Assembly (NCBI GenBank): GCA_963709175.1 | Contig: CAVPVK010000003.1 | Span: 930,001 to 994,000 of the forward strand | DNA: 64,000 nucleotides | Reading direction: 5' to 3' | Origin: JANXQG01 sp963709175 | GTDB lineage: Bacteria; Planctomycetota; Planctomycetia; Pirellulales; Thermoguttaceae | Shown: positions 44,465-53,066 of the stretch, piece after piece | Layout: every line of letters begins with the position of its first letter | How positions within the stretch are numbered: the stretch's first letter is position 1 | Made by a program: the position numbers and the translations under genes | Notes under the pieces: generated by a model | What the model saw: the letters and a program-made list of their open reading frames with translations, nothing else | Database searches by the model: none | What the model was told of the DNA's origin: nothing

Positions 44465-45343
44465 ATGCCCCTCACTCCGCTGGCTTCCTTGTTTCAGACG
44501 CATCCGCGCAGTTTCGACGACAATCGCTTCGTCTACCCCGTGGTAAGCCGGCGATCCGGCGGGGTCTCGATCGGCGTGAACCTCAACCCTGAGAAATATT
44601 GCAACTTCGACTGCGTCTACTGCCAGGTCGATCGCACCGTCCGCGGCGGGTCGGTGTTGCGAAAGGTCGATTTGCCGCAGTTGGCCGGTGAGCTGGATGA
44701 AATGGTCGATCTGGCTGTCAGCGGGCGGTTGTTCGCCGGCACGCGATTCGCGACCACGCCGGCCGAGTACCGCCGCCTCAACGACATCGCTTTCAGCGGT
44801 GACGGCGAGCCGACCGCTTCGCCGATCTTCGACGAGGTGGTGGAACTCTGCGCGGACGTTCGCCGCCGCCGTGGTCTGGACGACGTGAAGCTCGTGCTGA
44901 TCACCAACGCCACGCTCTTGCAGCGGGAGCGGGTCCGTCGAGCGTTGGAAGTGCTGGACGCCAACAACGGCGAGATCTGGGGTAAACTTGACGCGGGCAC
45001 GGAAGACTATTACCAGGCGGTCGATCGAACGAAGGTCAAGCTGGCTGAGGTGCTGGAGAACCTCGTGGTTGCTGCCCGGGCGCGGCCGATCGTGATCCAG
45101 TCGCTGTTCATGCGGCTCAACGATGAGCCGCCGCCGCGAGGCGAGCAGGAAGCCTATTGCGATCGGCTGCGGGAGATTGTTGCCGGGGGCGGCCGGATCA
45201 AACTGGTGCAGATCCACACGATCGCTCGGCGGCCAACCGAAAGTTTCGCTTCGCCGCTGGAGAATGCCGAGGTTGACGCGTTGACGGAACTGGTCAGGAA
45301 ACGCACGGGTCTGGTGGCGGCAGGGTATTACGGGTGCGGGTAG
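44465..45343 (+). CDS. radical SAM enzyme, TYW1-related family (COG0731-like)
   Basis: ATG 44465 (MPLTPLASLFQTHPRSF) is preferred to a TTG at 44432. The cluster motif is YCNFDCVYCQ (C-x3-C-x2-C) near residue 50, followed by a GDGEPTASP motif and an acceptor-glycine-like VLITNATLL strand. The overall order resembles the wyosine synthetase-related radical SAM family. Members modify tRNA or act as unassigned SAM enzymes. The 292-aa length has no extra cluster domain. The substrate cannot be told here, and the flanking genes (a small protein and dapL) give no strong hint. Confidence 0.8.
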   Translation: MPLTPLASLFQTHPRSFDDNRFVYPVVSRRSGGVSIGVNLNPEKYCNFDCVYCQVDRTVRGGSVLRKVDLPQLAGELDEMVDLAVSGRLFAGTRFATTPAEYRRLNDIAFSGDGEPTASPIFDEVVELCADVRRRRGLDDVKLVLITNATLLQRERVRRALEVLDANNGEIWGKLDAGTEDYYQAVDRTKVKLAEVLENLVVAARARPIVIQSLFMRLNDEPPPRGEQEAYCDRLREIVAGGGRIKLVQIHTIARRPTESFASPLENAEVDALTELVRKRTGLVAAGYYGCG

Positions 45344-45603
45344 TGAATCCGGCACAACGGTGGGACGGGTGGGAGCAGTACGGGACAACCCAGTGCGATC
45401 CGCGACCGCAGGCCCATCTCCGGCGACCCCTTCGGCCCCTCGTAAAACGGAGTTCATTCCGCTTATAGTCTGAGCTGCGATATCTGCAATGGAATAGATT
45501 CCGTTCTATGAAATGAACTTCCCCGGCCCCCCGGTTGCCGGACCCTCAACTGCGCCACTAAAATAAAGGATTCTCCATATTCCGGCCCGCCCACCAGTAC
45601 TCC

Positions 45604-46833
45604 ATGAGCGATCCCTATTTCCAGCAACTCTTCGCCGACCGCATCGGCGGCGGCAACTACGGCAAGGGCAGCGAGATCTATAAGTTCGAAAAGATCAAGC
45701 GGGCGAAACGCAAGGCCCTGGCCGAACATCCCGAGCGGAAGTTGATCGATTTCGGCATCGGCGAGAACGACGACATGGCCGCCCAGAGCGTCCGCCGCAT
45801 AATGGCCGCCGAGATCGACAAGGTCGAGAACCGCGGCTATGCCGACAACGGCATCCCGGCGTTCAAGGAGGCGGCCGCACGCTTCATGCAGCGCGAGTTC
45901 CAGGTGGAGCTCGATCCGGTCACGGAAATCAATCACTGCATCGGCACTAAGACGGCGTTGGCGATGTTACCTGCCGCGTTCATCAACCCGGGCGACGTGA
46001 CGCTCATGACTGTGCCCGGCTATCCGGTCGCCGGCACGCATACGAAGTACTACGGCGGTGACGTACATCGCTTGCCGCTGTGTCCGCAAAACTACTTCCT
46101 GCCCGATCTTGATGCGATCCCGGCCGACATCCGCCGCCGGGCGAAACTCCTGGTGATCAATTATCCCAACAGCCCGACGGGAAAGGTTGCCACACTCGAG
46201 TTCTACGCGCGGGTCATCGAATTCGCATTGCAAAACCAGATTGTCGTCATCCAGGACGCAGCCCACCTCATGCTCAGCTATGAGGATCGGCCCCTGAGTT
46301 TCCTGCAAGTGCCGGGGGCCCGCGAGGTAGGTGTCGAAGTTCACTCGCTCTCCAAAGGCTGGAACATGATCGGCTGGCGAATGGGCTGGGTCTGCGGCCA
46401 CGAGCGGATAGTGCGGGCGCTGGCCGACGTGAAAGACAATTCCGATTCGGGCCAGTTCATCGCTATCCAGAAGGCGGCGGCTGCCGCCTTGGACGATCCT
46501 TCCATTCCCCGCAACGCCCGCGAAAAGTATGGCCGCCGCCTTCGCAAACTGGTGGCCGCACTGCGGGAGTGCGGGTTTGCCTGCGACATGCCAGGAGGAA
46601 CCTACTTCCTTTACACGCCTAGCCCGAAAGGAGGGGCTGGTCGTAGCTTTAGTACGGCGGAAGCAGCCTCACAGTTCTTCATCGCGGAGCATTCGATCTG
46701 CACTGTGCCCTGGGACGACGCCGGGAGCTTCCTGCGGTTTTCGGTCACGTATGAAGCCGCCGATGAGGCGGCCGAAGACTCTTTGATGGCGGAGACGCGT
46801 ACGCGGCTCAAGTCGCTCGGCCTGGAGTTCTGA
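45604..46833 (+). CDS. dapL: LL-diaminopimelate aminotransferase DapL
   Basis: The 409-aa product is a fold-type I PLP enzyme with the PLP lysine in HSLSKGWNMIGWRMG, the NYPNSPTGKVAT motif and IDFGIGENDD near the N-terminus, all characteristic of DapL. It makes LL-diaminopimelate from tetrahydrodipicolinate in one step, supplying lysine and peptidoglycan. DapL is the usual route in planctomycetes and chlamydiae, so it agrees with the phylum guess. The 260 bases upstream hold no gene; GGAATAGATTCC and CGGAGTTCATTCCG palindromes are present. Confidence 0.93.
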   Translation: MSDPYFQQLFADRIGGGNYGKGSEIYKFEKIKRAKRKALAEHPERKLIDFGIGENDDMAAQSVRRIMAAEIDKVENRGYADNGIPAFKEAAARFMQREFQVELDPVTEINHCIGTKTALAMLPAAFINPGDVTLMTVPGYPVAGTHTKYYGGDVHRLPLCPQNYFLPDLDAIPADIRRRAKLLVINYPNSPTGKVATLEFYARVIEFALQNQIVVIQDAAHLMLSYEDRPLSFLQVPGAREVGVEVHSLSKGWNMIGWRMGWVCGHERIVRALADVKDNSDSGQFIAIQKAAAAALDDPSIPRNAREKYGRRLRKLVAALRECGFACDMPGGTYFLYTPSPKGGAGRSFSTAEAASQFFIAEHSICTVPWDDAGSFLRFSVTYEAADEAAEDSLMAETRTRLKSLGLEF

Positions 46834-46861
46834 GGCGGCGCTCGCAAGTCCCGGCTTTGTT

Positions 46862-46912
46862 GCCGTAAGGTGGTACAAGCTCGCTCCCGGCGAGCTTGTA
46901 CCACCCTACGGC
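46862..46912. repeat. GTAAGGTGGTACAAGCTCGC palindrome
   Basis: GCCGTAAGGTGGTACAAGCT starts at 46863 and pairs with the inverted AGCTTGTACCACCCTACGGC, one mismatch in 23, around a short TCCCG loop. No U-tract. It lies between dapL and ftsH and belongs to the same family as 43924. Confidence 0.75.
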
Positions 46913-46972
46913 CAGCGTTGCCATATGGTACAATAGCAGATGGGCAACCAATCTCCCTTGAGAACTTGATTC

Positions 46973-49048
46973 ATGGAACCGAAACGACCGCGGCCGCGGA
47001 CGGAACGTTCGTCGAAATCGCCGGACGACCGCAAGGCCCCGGTGAATAACAACTACAGTCTGCTGATCATTGTTGCAGTCGTGTGCCTGGTGCTCTCCGC
47101 GATCTTCTTTACCAGCGGCGCCCAGGTGGTTCTCAAGTACGGCCGGCTGAAGGAGCTCATCGCCCAGGGCAGCCCGGAACGGAACAAGGATGCCCGCATC
47201 GACGTCAAGGAAACGCACGGCGGGCGGGAGGCGACGGTCCGCTACTCGAACCTGAACAGCGTTCAGGTGGGCCCCAACGAAATAACCGGCAAGGTCAACC
47301 AGGAAATTCTCTCCCCGGAGGACCTGCGAGCGGTCAAAACCGATGTGGCGTTCAGTTGCTCGCGCTACGGGCTGGATCAAGACACCAAGCCGCTGCTTGA
47401 TCTGTTGGACGCCAACGGCTTTCGCAACTACGAGGGTGGGACGCCGCCCAGTGCCTGGAAAAGTTCGCTCTTGCTCATCGCCCTGATTGGAGGCGCTTTG
47501 CTGATCGCCTTCCTGCTGCTGCGCAAACTGGGCGGGACCAGCTCGGCGATGGCCTTCGGCCGCAGCCGCGGGAAGCTGCTGGCCCAGGAAGACATCGAGG
47601 TCACATTCGACGACGTGGCCGGCATCGACGAGGCCGTGGATGAACTCCGCGAGGTCGTCGATTTCCTCAAACAGCCCGAAAAGTACCAGGTCCTTGGCGG
47701 CCGCATCCCCAAGGGAGTGCTGCTGGTTGGACCGCCAGGCACGGGCAAGACGCTGCTGGGCAAGGCCATTGCCGGCGAGGCGGGAGTGCCCTTCTTCAGC
47801 CTTTCCGGCTCGGACTTTGTGGAGATGTTTGTCGGCGTCGGCGCCGCACGAGTCCGCGATATGTTCCAGCAGGCGGTGGCTAAGGCTCCCTGTATCGTAT
47901 TCATCGATGAGCTGGACGCCCTGGGCAAGACTCGTGGCACGAGCGTGGTGGGCGGCCACGACGAGCGCGAGCAGACGCTCAACGCCCTGCTTGTGGAAAT
48001 GGACGGCGTGAACTCGAACAGCGGCGTGATTGTCATGGCCGCGACGAATCGGCCGGAGACGCTGGATCCGGCCCTGCTTCGCCCCGGCCGCTTCGATCGG
48101 CACGTGCTTGTCGACCGCCCGGACGTTCGCGGCCGCGAGGAAATCCTCGACGTGCATATTCAGAAAATCCGCGTCGATAGCTCAGTCGACTTGAAGGAGA
48201 TTGCTCGAATAACTTCCGGATTTGTCGGGGCCGATCTGGCGAATCTGGTCAACGAGGCGGCATTGCTGGCAGCCCGCGCCGGCAAGCAGGCGGTGACCAT
48301 GGAGGAGTTCACGGAGGGTGTGGAGCGCGTCACCGCCGGTCTGGAAAAACGGCAACGGGTGATGCATGCCGACGAAAAGCAGCGTGTCGCCTACCATGAG
48401 AGCGCCCATGCCCTGGTGGCGTCTAGCCTGCCAAACACCGATCCCGTGCACAAGGTGTCCATTATTCCGCGCGGCCTGGCGGCCCTGGGCTACACGATGC
48501 AGCGGCCCGAGGGCGACCGCTACCTGCTCACGCAGAGTGAACTGGAGAGCCGAATCCAGGTCCTCCTGGCGGGAACTCTGGCCGAGGAGATGATTTTCGG
48601 CGACATTTCCACGGGGGCGCAGAACGATCTGGAACGTGCCACCGAAATCGCCCGCAGCATGGTCATGGACTATGGTATGAGCCGCCTGGGCCGGGCTAGC
48701 TACCGCGAGAGCCGACGGTCCATATTTTTGGCCGCCCAGAACGAGCTCGCTGGCGAACGTACCCATAGCGAGCATACGGCGCGGGAGATCGACGAGGAGA
48801 TCAAGCATATCCTGGCGGAGTCTCAGGCCAAGGCGGGGCATATTCTCGAGACTCGGCGACCAGCCCTGGAGGCATTGGCGCAGCGGCTGATGGTCCTGGA
48901 AACGATCGACAACATCGAACTGAAGGCGATTCTCGAGAAAAATTCGCCCAGCCCGATGATTGTTCCAGGCACTTACGATGCGGCTAAGGCTCGCTGCCAA
49001 CCGGACGCGCCCCCGCAGGGCGGCGCGACCGCGGAAGGCGCTGGGTAA
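46973..49048 (+). CDS. ftsH: ATP-dependent zinc metalloprotease FtsH
   Basis: The 691-aa product has two membrane helices (NYSLLIIVAVVCLVLSAIFF and SLLLIALIGGALLIAFLLL), then the AAA module with Walker A VGPPGTGKT, SRH-type ATNRPETLDPALLRPGRFD and pore motif FVEMFVG. The zinc site is HESAH in VAYHESAHALV, a permitted variant of the usual HEAGH, and the third ligand Asp is in GAQNDLERAT. It degrades membrane and misfolded proteins. ATG 46973 has no strong SD. The end is Pro/Ala/Gly-rich. Confidence 0.95.
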   Translation: MEPKRPRPRTERSSKSPDDRKAPVNNNYSLLIIVAVVCLVLSAIFFTSGAQVVLKYGRLKELIAQGSPERNKDARIDVKETHGGREATVRYSNLNSVQVGPNEITGKVNQEILSPEDLRAVKTDVAFSCSRYGLDQDTKPLLDLLDANGFRNYEGGTPPSAWKSSLLLIALIGGALLIAFLLLRKLGGTSSAMAFGRSRGKLLAQEDIEVTFDDVAGIDEAVDELREVVDFLKQPEKYQVLGGRIPKGVLLVGPPGTGKTLLGKAIAGEAGVPFFSLSGSDFVEMFVGVGAARVRDMFQQAVAKAPCIVFIDELDALGKTRGTSVVGGHDEREQTLNALLVEMDGVNSNSGVIVMAATNRPETLDPALLRPGRFDRHVLVDRPDVRGREEILDVHIQKIRVDSSVDLKEIARITSGFVGADLANLVNEAALLAARAGKQAVTMEEFTEGVERVTAGLEKRQRVMHADEKQRVAYHESAHALVASSLPNTDPVHKVSIIPRGLAALGYTMQRPEGDRYLLTQSELESRIQVLLAGTLAEEMIFGDISTGAQNDLERATEIARSMVMDYGMSRLGRASYRESRRSIFLAAQNELAGERTHSEHTAREIDEEIKHILAESQAKAGHILETRRPALEALAQRLMVLETIDNIELKAILEKNSPSPMIVPGTYDAAKARCQPDAPPQGGATAEGAG

Positions 49049-49143
49049 TTGCGAATTGGCAGTGCACGTCGCGATTACCGTTGGCGGAGCGGTTGCGATT
49101 ACCTAATCTTTTTCTTTTTCGCAGAAATTGCCTAACATTGACA

Positions 49144-49171
49144 TTGACCCGCCTGCCCTGGACGTTATAAT
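49144..49171 (+). promoter_or_regulatory. sigma-70-type promoter upstream of the repeat-rich lipoprotein
   Basis: TTGACC (49144-49149), 16-base spacer, TATAAT (49166-49171); an overlapping TTGACA lies 6 bases earlier. The transcript would have a leader of about 210 bases before ATG 49392, including a small perfect hairpin ATCCTCG...CGAGGAT near 49298-49317. The rest of the 49049-49391 gap shows nothing else. Confidence 0.55.
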
Positions 49172-49391
49172 CCGCCCGAACTTCCGGTTTCCGTCCGATT
49201 AAGCGATACAAACCCAAAATTCCGAAAAAAAGGAATCAACCGTACAATCGCTAAAGTCGATGAAGAAATTAGGCAGTATCTCATTAGGGGTAGTGCCCAT
49301 CCTCGGGGGACGAGGATTTCGATGCGAACCTAGACAAGGAAGTCGAGGCCCGCGGGGACTGGCTTCCTCCCTTCTAAAGGACACCTGAAAC

Positions 49392-50930
49392 ATGCGTAGC
49401 TCGATCGCCCGGGGTGCATTGGCGCTATTGTCGGTGGTGGCGATCACCGGTTGCCAAGGCAGCACATGGTCGCCTACATGGACCAATCCCTTTCACACTA
49501 CTCCAAGCACCACCGCGACCACGTCGGCGCCGCCGGCCACGCCGTCGCAGCTTGCCACGTCGTCTTCGAACAGCAGCTACGGCACTGGCACTGCCAACAG
49601 CAGTTATGGCACAGGCACTGCCAACAACCCCTACGCCCCTTATAGCACCGGCGGCACTTCGACGGCCTATGGCAATGCGTCGAACCCTTACGGAACCGGC
49701 AGCTATAGCAGCTACAATACCGCGACGGCTAATTCCTATCCGGGCACCGCGGGCGGAAGCACGCCCAACCCGTACCAAGGCAGCGGACCCTACGGCAATT
49801 ATGCGGGGTCCGCGACGACGCCTGCCACGACTGGCGGCTATAACAATGCGGGCACGCCAGCGACGGCTAACGGCTCAGCGGGCGGATATACGGCAGTGGC
49901 GAATAGTGCTTACGGAACTCCGTCGTCGCCGGCAAGTCCTTATCCGATGACCAATACGCCCTACGGTGGATCGTCGCCTGGAACTTCTACCGCCGCGGGT
50001 GCGAATTCGGCCTGTAGCGGCGGCAGTTGCCCGGTGCCGGGAAGCAGCACGACGCCGAATTACTCGACTCCGTCCGGCGGATACTCGCCGGCAGGCGCTC
50101 CCAGCACGCCAGCATCGCCGTATGGAGCGACGCCCAATTATGGCGGGACCACAACGCCCAATTACGGAGCAACCGCGACGCCCAACTATGGAGCGAGCGC
50201 TGCTCCCAATTACGGCGCTTCGACGGCACCGAATTATGGTGCCACGACGACGCCGAGCTATGGTGCCACAACGACGCCTAGCTATGGTGCCACAACGACG
50301 CCTAGCTATGGTGCCACAACGACGCCGAGCTATGGTACCACAACGACGCCGAGCTATGGTACCACAACGACGCCTAGCTACGGTGCAAGCACAACGCCCA
50401 ATTACGGGTCTGGCGCAACCCCCGGCGCAGGCGCAACCACGACGCCCGCCTATGGCGCCCCGGCCACCGGCAGCGCTCCACTTGCCGCCCCTCCTTCGGG
50501 CTCGAACAGTTCCCTGAGCAGTCCTGCACGGCCCGCTTCCAGCAGCGCAGTCGACGACCGCTATGGAGACATTTATGGCTCGTCCACAGCCGCGCGGGCC
50601 ACTTCAATCGCCGATAGTCGAAGCACGTCGGCCGCTACCGCCGCCAGCGGCCTGCCGGCCCGGACCAATTCCTATACGCCCGCCAGTGGCTCGGCTTATA
50701 GCATGCCGGCCAGCCCGGTGACGAATCCGGCCAGTTCCTATCCGTCCGGAGCGACTCCGGCCAGTTCCGATTCTGGTGAACCGGCCTATCGGCCAGGCAG
50801 CTTGAACGCCTCCGGGTCGTTCACGCCGCAGAGCATGAACGCCCTGTCGCCCTCGACGCTGGGCAGCAATTCCGGCGGATCGCCCGTCGTTCCCGCGGCC
50901 TACGCCCAACCCTACAGCGGCGGCAACTGA
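49392..50930 (+). CDS. tandem-repeat surface lipoprotein (512 aa)
   Basis: The signal peptide ends in a lipobox (SVVAITGC), so Cys near residue 21 should be lipidated. Almost the entire mature protein is Ser/Thr/Gly/Tyr/Pro-rich. Residues about 248-343 are twelve 8-aa repeats of the PSYGATTT type, encoded by a 24-base tandem array, and two 9-aa SSYGTGTAN units come near residue 60. No domain is recognised; a flexible, possibly glycosylated surface protein is likely. AAGGA lies 11 bases upstream, and a good promoter is about 230 bases upstream. A strong terminator-like hairpin follows. Confidence 0.8.
   Translation: MRSSIARGALALLSVVAITGCQGSTWSPTWTNPFHTTPSTTATTSAPPATPSQLATSSSNSSYGTGTANSSYGTGTANNPYAPYSTGGTSTAYGNASNPYGTGSYSSYNTATANSYPGTAGGSTPNPYQGSGPYGNYAGSATTPATTGGYNNAGTPATANGSAGGYTAVANSAYGTPSSPASPYPMTNTPYGGSSPGTSTAAGANSACSGGSCPVPGSSTTPNYSTPSGGYSPAGAPSTPASPYGATPNYGGTTTPNYGATATPNYGASAAPNYGASTAPNYGATTTPSYGATTTPSYGATTTPSYGATTTPSYGTTTTPSYGTTTTPSYGASTTPNYGSGATPGAGATTTPAYGAPATGSAPLAAPPSGSNSSLSSPARPASSSAVDDRYGDIYGSSTAARATSIADSRSTSAATAASGLPARTNSYTPASGSAYSMPASPVTNPASSYPSGATPASSDSGEPAYRPGSLNASGSFTPQSMNALSPSTLGSNSGGSPVVPAAYAQPYSGGN
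50133..50420 (+). repeat. 24-bp tandem array inside the lipoprotein gene
   Basis: Twelve consecutive 24-base units, for example CCTAGCTATGGTGCCACAAC plus GACG. The six units from 50229 to 50372 are nearly identical and the outer ones drift. Unit length is a multiple of three, so copy-number change keeps the frame. Confidence 0.9.
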
Positions 50931-50995
50931 TTCTCAAGCCGGTTGAACAGATTCTATTCCGCTCGTCCGCGGATGCGAATCCACAAGACTTCCAT

Positions 50996-51023
50996 CGCCG
51001 CCGCGACAATAATCGCGGCGGCG
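50996..51023 (+). terminator. GC-rich hairpin followed by T-rich tract
   Basis: CGCCGCCGCGA-CAATAA-TCGCGGCGGCG is a perfect 11-bp stem, followed by TTTGCTT. It is 66 bases after the lipoprotein stop, a suitable place for a rho-independent terminator; the T-tract is imperfect. Confidence 0.55.
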
Positions 51024-51139
51024 TTTGCTTCGGTACTAAGCGCGCGGGGCAAGCGAGGCAACGGTTCACAGCTCCGCAGCCCTCGATTGAGCTTCGCGAT
51101 TAGTGTCATTTTCAGCCGCGCGATGATATAATTGGCCCC

Positions 51140-51874
51140 ATGCGTCTAAAACTCATCGCTTGCGAAATCATGTATCGCGAATTGTGCACGGCCATTGCCC
51201 AGAGCGTGAACCTGGTCGACGTCGAGTTCATGCCCAAGGGCTTGCACGACATTGGCCAAGCCGGCATGTCCGGGCGGCTGGCGGAAACGCTTTCTCGCAT
51301 CGATCATGTCCGCTACGAGGCGGTCCTGCTGGGCTACGGCCTGTGCAGCAACGGCCTGGTCGGGCTGAAGGCGCCGTCGATTCCCCTGGTCGTGCCACGA
51401 GCCCACGATTGCATCACGCTTTTTCTGGGCAGCAAGGAACGGTATCTGCAGTACTTCCAGGAGAATCCGGGCGTGTATTACAAGACCAGCGGATGGATTG
51501 AGCGCGGCGTCGGTCTTCATCAAGGAGACGAACCAACGCAGTCGCAATCGGCCCTGGCCCAGTCGTACGACGACCTGGTTGCCCGCTATGGAGAAGATAA
51601 CGCGCGTTTCCTCTACGAGGAACTGTGCAACATGCGGCACTACGCCGGCTTGACTTTCATTGAAATGGGCATCGAACCCGACGATCGCTTCCAGCGGCAA
51701 AGTGAATCCGAGGCGGAGGCGCGGGGCTGGCGTTATGAGAAAGTCTGCGGCGACATGCGGCTCTTGCAATGCCTGTTGGACGGTCCTTGGGATGACGATC
51801 GTTTTCTTGTCGTGCCGCCGGGCAAAGAGATTGCTGCCAGCCACGATGAGCGGGTGATCAAGGCAATCGGGTAA
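51140..51874 (+). CDS. DUF1638 family protein
   Basis: The 244-aa product begins MRLKLIACEIMYRELC and has the DUF1638 hallmarks VLLGYGLCSNGLVGL, LVVPRAHDCITLFLGSK and a C-terminal RLLQCLLDGPWDDDRFLVVPPG. Proteins of this family in methanogens and acetogens are linked to methylamine and corrinoid metabolism, but in planctomycetes the role is open. Conserved Cys and His residues suggest metal or thiol chemistry. No signal peptide. It lies in a small group with kdsB and pyrG, with no clear link. The short gap after it contains a GTCAGCC palindrome. Confidence 0.85.
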   Translation: MRLKLIACEIMYRELCTAIAQSVNLVDVEFMPKGLHDIGQAGMSGRLAETLSRIDHVRYEAVLLGYGLCSNGLVGLKAPSIPLVVPRAHDCITLFLGSKERYLQYFQENPGVYYKTSGWIERGVGLHQGDEPTQSQSALAQSYDDLVARYGEDNARFLYEELCNMRHYAGLTFIEMGIEPDDRFQRQSESEAEARGWRYEKVCGDMRLLQCLLDGPWDDDRFLVVPPGKEIAASHDERVIKAIG

Positions 51875-51952
51875 ACGCTCAGTACGTCAGCCTTTCCAGG
51901 CCGACAAGACGCAAGTCAGGCTGGCGAGTCTGGCACGCAACCACGAATACGC

Positions 51953-52708
51953 ATGATCAGTCAAATCATCATCCCCGCCCGACTGGCCTCGACGCGATTG
52001 CCGCGGAAGCTTCTTCTGAACGAGACGGGCAAGCCGCTGATCCAGCACACCTACGAATCGGCGCGACGGGCCCGGCGACCGGCCGGGATCTGCGTGGCGA
52101 CCGATCACGAAGAAATCTTTAAGGCCGTTGAGGACTTTGGTGGCCGGCCGCTTTTGACCGATCCCGCCGCGGTCAGCGGCACGGACCGCGTGGCCGAAGT
52201 TGCGCGGCGGATGCCGGACGCCGACATCATCGTCAACGTTCAAGGCGACGAGCCCGAGATCGCCGGCAGTTCAATCGATCTGGCCGTCGAACTTCTCGAA
52301 TCGCACCCCGCGGCCCCGATGTCGACGCTGGCCACGCCGATCCGCAACCGATGGCAGTTGGAAGATCCGGCGTGCGTGAAGGTGGTCTTCGATGACCGGC
52401 GGAAGGCCCTCTATTTCAGCCGCAGCCCGATCCCGCACGCCCGCGATTGGGACGACGCCCTGCTGGCCGCGGATCCGCCGCACTTTCATCAGCACGTGGG
52501 ATTGTACGCCTATCGCCGCGACTTTCTCTTGCAGCTTGCCGCGATGCCGCCTTCTCGCCTGGAAAGTGTGGAAAAGCTCGAGCAGCTTCGCGTCCTGCAA
52601 TCGGGCTACTCGATTCTCGTGGGCGTGGTCGACGAGCCGACCTTCGGGATCGACACGCCGGAGGATTATCGGGCGTTTGTCGAGAAAATGAAGCAGCGGC
52701 AGGCGTGA
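51953..52708 (+). CDS. kdsB: 3-deoxy-manno-octulosonate cytidylyltransferase
   Basis: The 251-aa product starts with the nucleotidyl-transferase motif IIIPARLASTRLPRKLL and contains TDPAAVSGTDRVAEVA, VNVQGDEPEI and YFSRSPIPHAR, typical of KdsB. It activates Kdo as CMP-Kdo for lipopolysaccharide inner-core synthesis. With lpxK and the OstA-like protein it shows a working LPS route. No clear SD precedes the ATG at 51953. Confidence 0.95.
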   Translation: MISQIIIPARLASTRLPRKLLLNETGKPLIQHTYESARRARRPAGICVATDHEEIFKAVEDFGGRPLLTDPAAVSGTDRVAEVARRMPDADIIVNVQGDEPEIAGSSIDLAVELLESHPAAPMSTLATPIRNRWQLEDPACVKVVFDDRRKALYFSRSPIPHARDWDDALLAADPPHFHQHVGLYAYRRDFLLQLAAMPPSRLESVEKLEQLRVLQSGYSILVGVVDEPTFGIDTPEDYRAFVEKMKQRQA

Positions 52709-53066
52709 CACGTCGCGTTGCCGATGCGCGAAGGGATTCTTCATTCTCTTCCATGCCGCGCTATCCTCGATCGGTTTTTGAATGGCGGCGCGGAAGAAGC
52801 GTGCCTTCCCTGTTCCGAATTTCGCATTTCTGCCGACCAGCCCGATCTACCACAAGTGAGTATGCCTGTGGAATAGTCCTGAAAGTTCCCTCGCCCAGTG
52901 CTTTTCCTTGTTTCCAATTCGCATTAGAATAGCTAGTTTGTTAGCACGACGCTCCCCGTCACCAGGACCAGCGTAGAACGGCATTTATTCCGTTGTTTGA
53001 ATCCCACCGGGCAACGGAACAAATTCCGATCTGCAAAGGGCTCCCCCTCACCAGGATGGAACTTTC
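52709..53066. other. gap upstream of pyrG
   Basis: No gene recognised. It holds short palindromes such as GGCATTTATTCC and CAACGGAACAAATTCCG-like sequence near 53000-53025, and the pyrG SD AGGATGG at about 53053. Confidence 0.5.

Noticed and set aside
46808..48157. 449-aa minus-strand frame over ftsH
   Set aside because: Shadow translation of ftsH; no family-like motifs.
49560..50420. regular repeats that might be a CRISPR array
   Set aside because: Units are contiguous, 24 bases, coding and without spacers; this is a protein tandem repeat.
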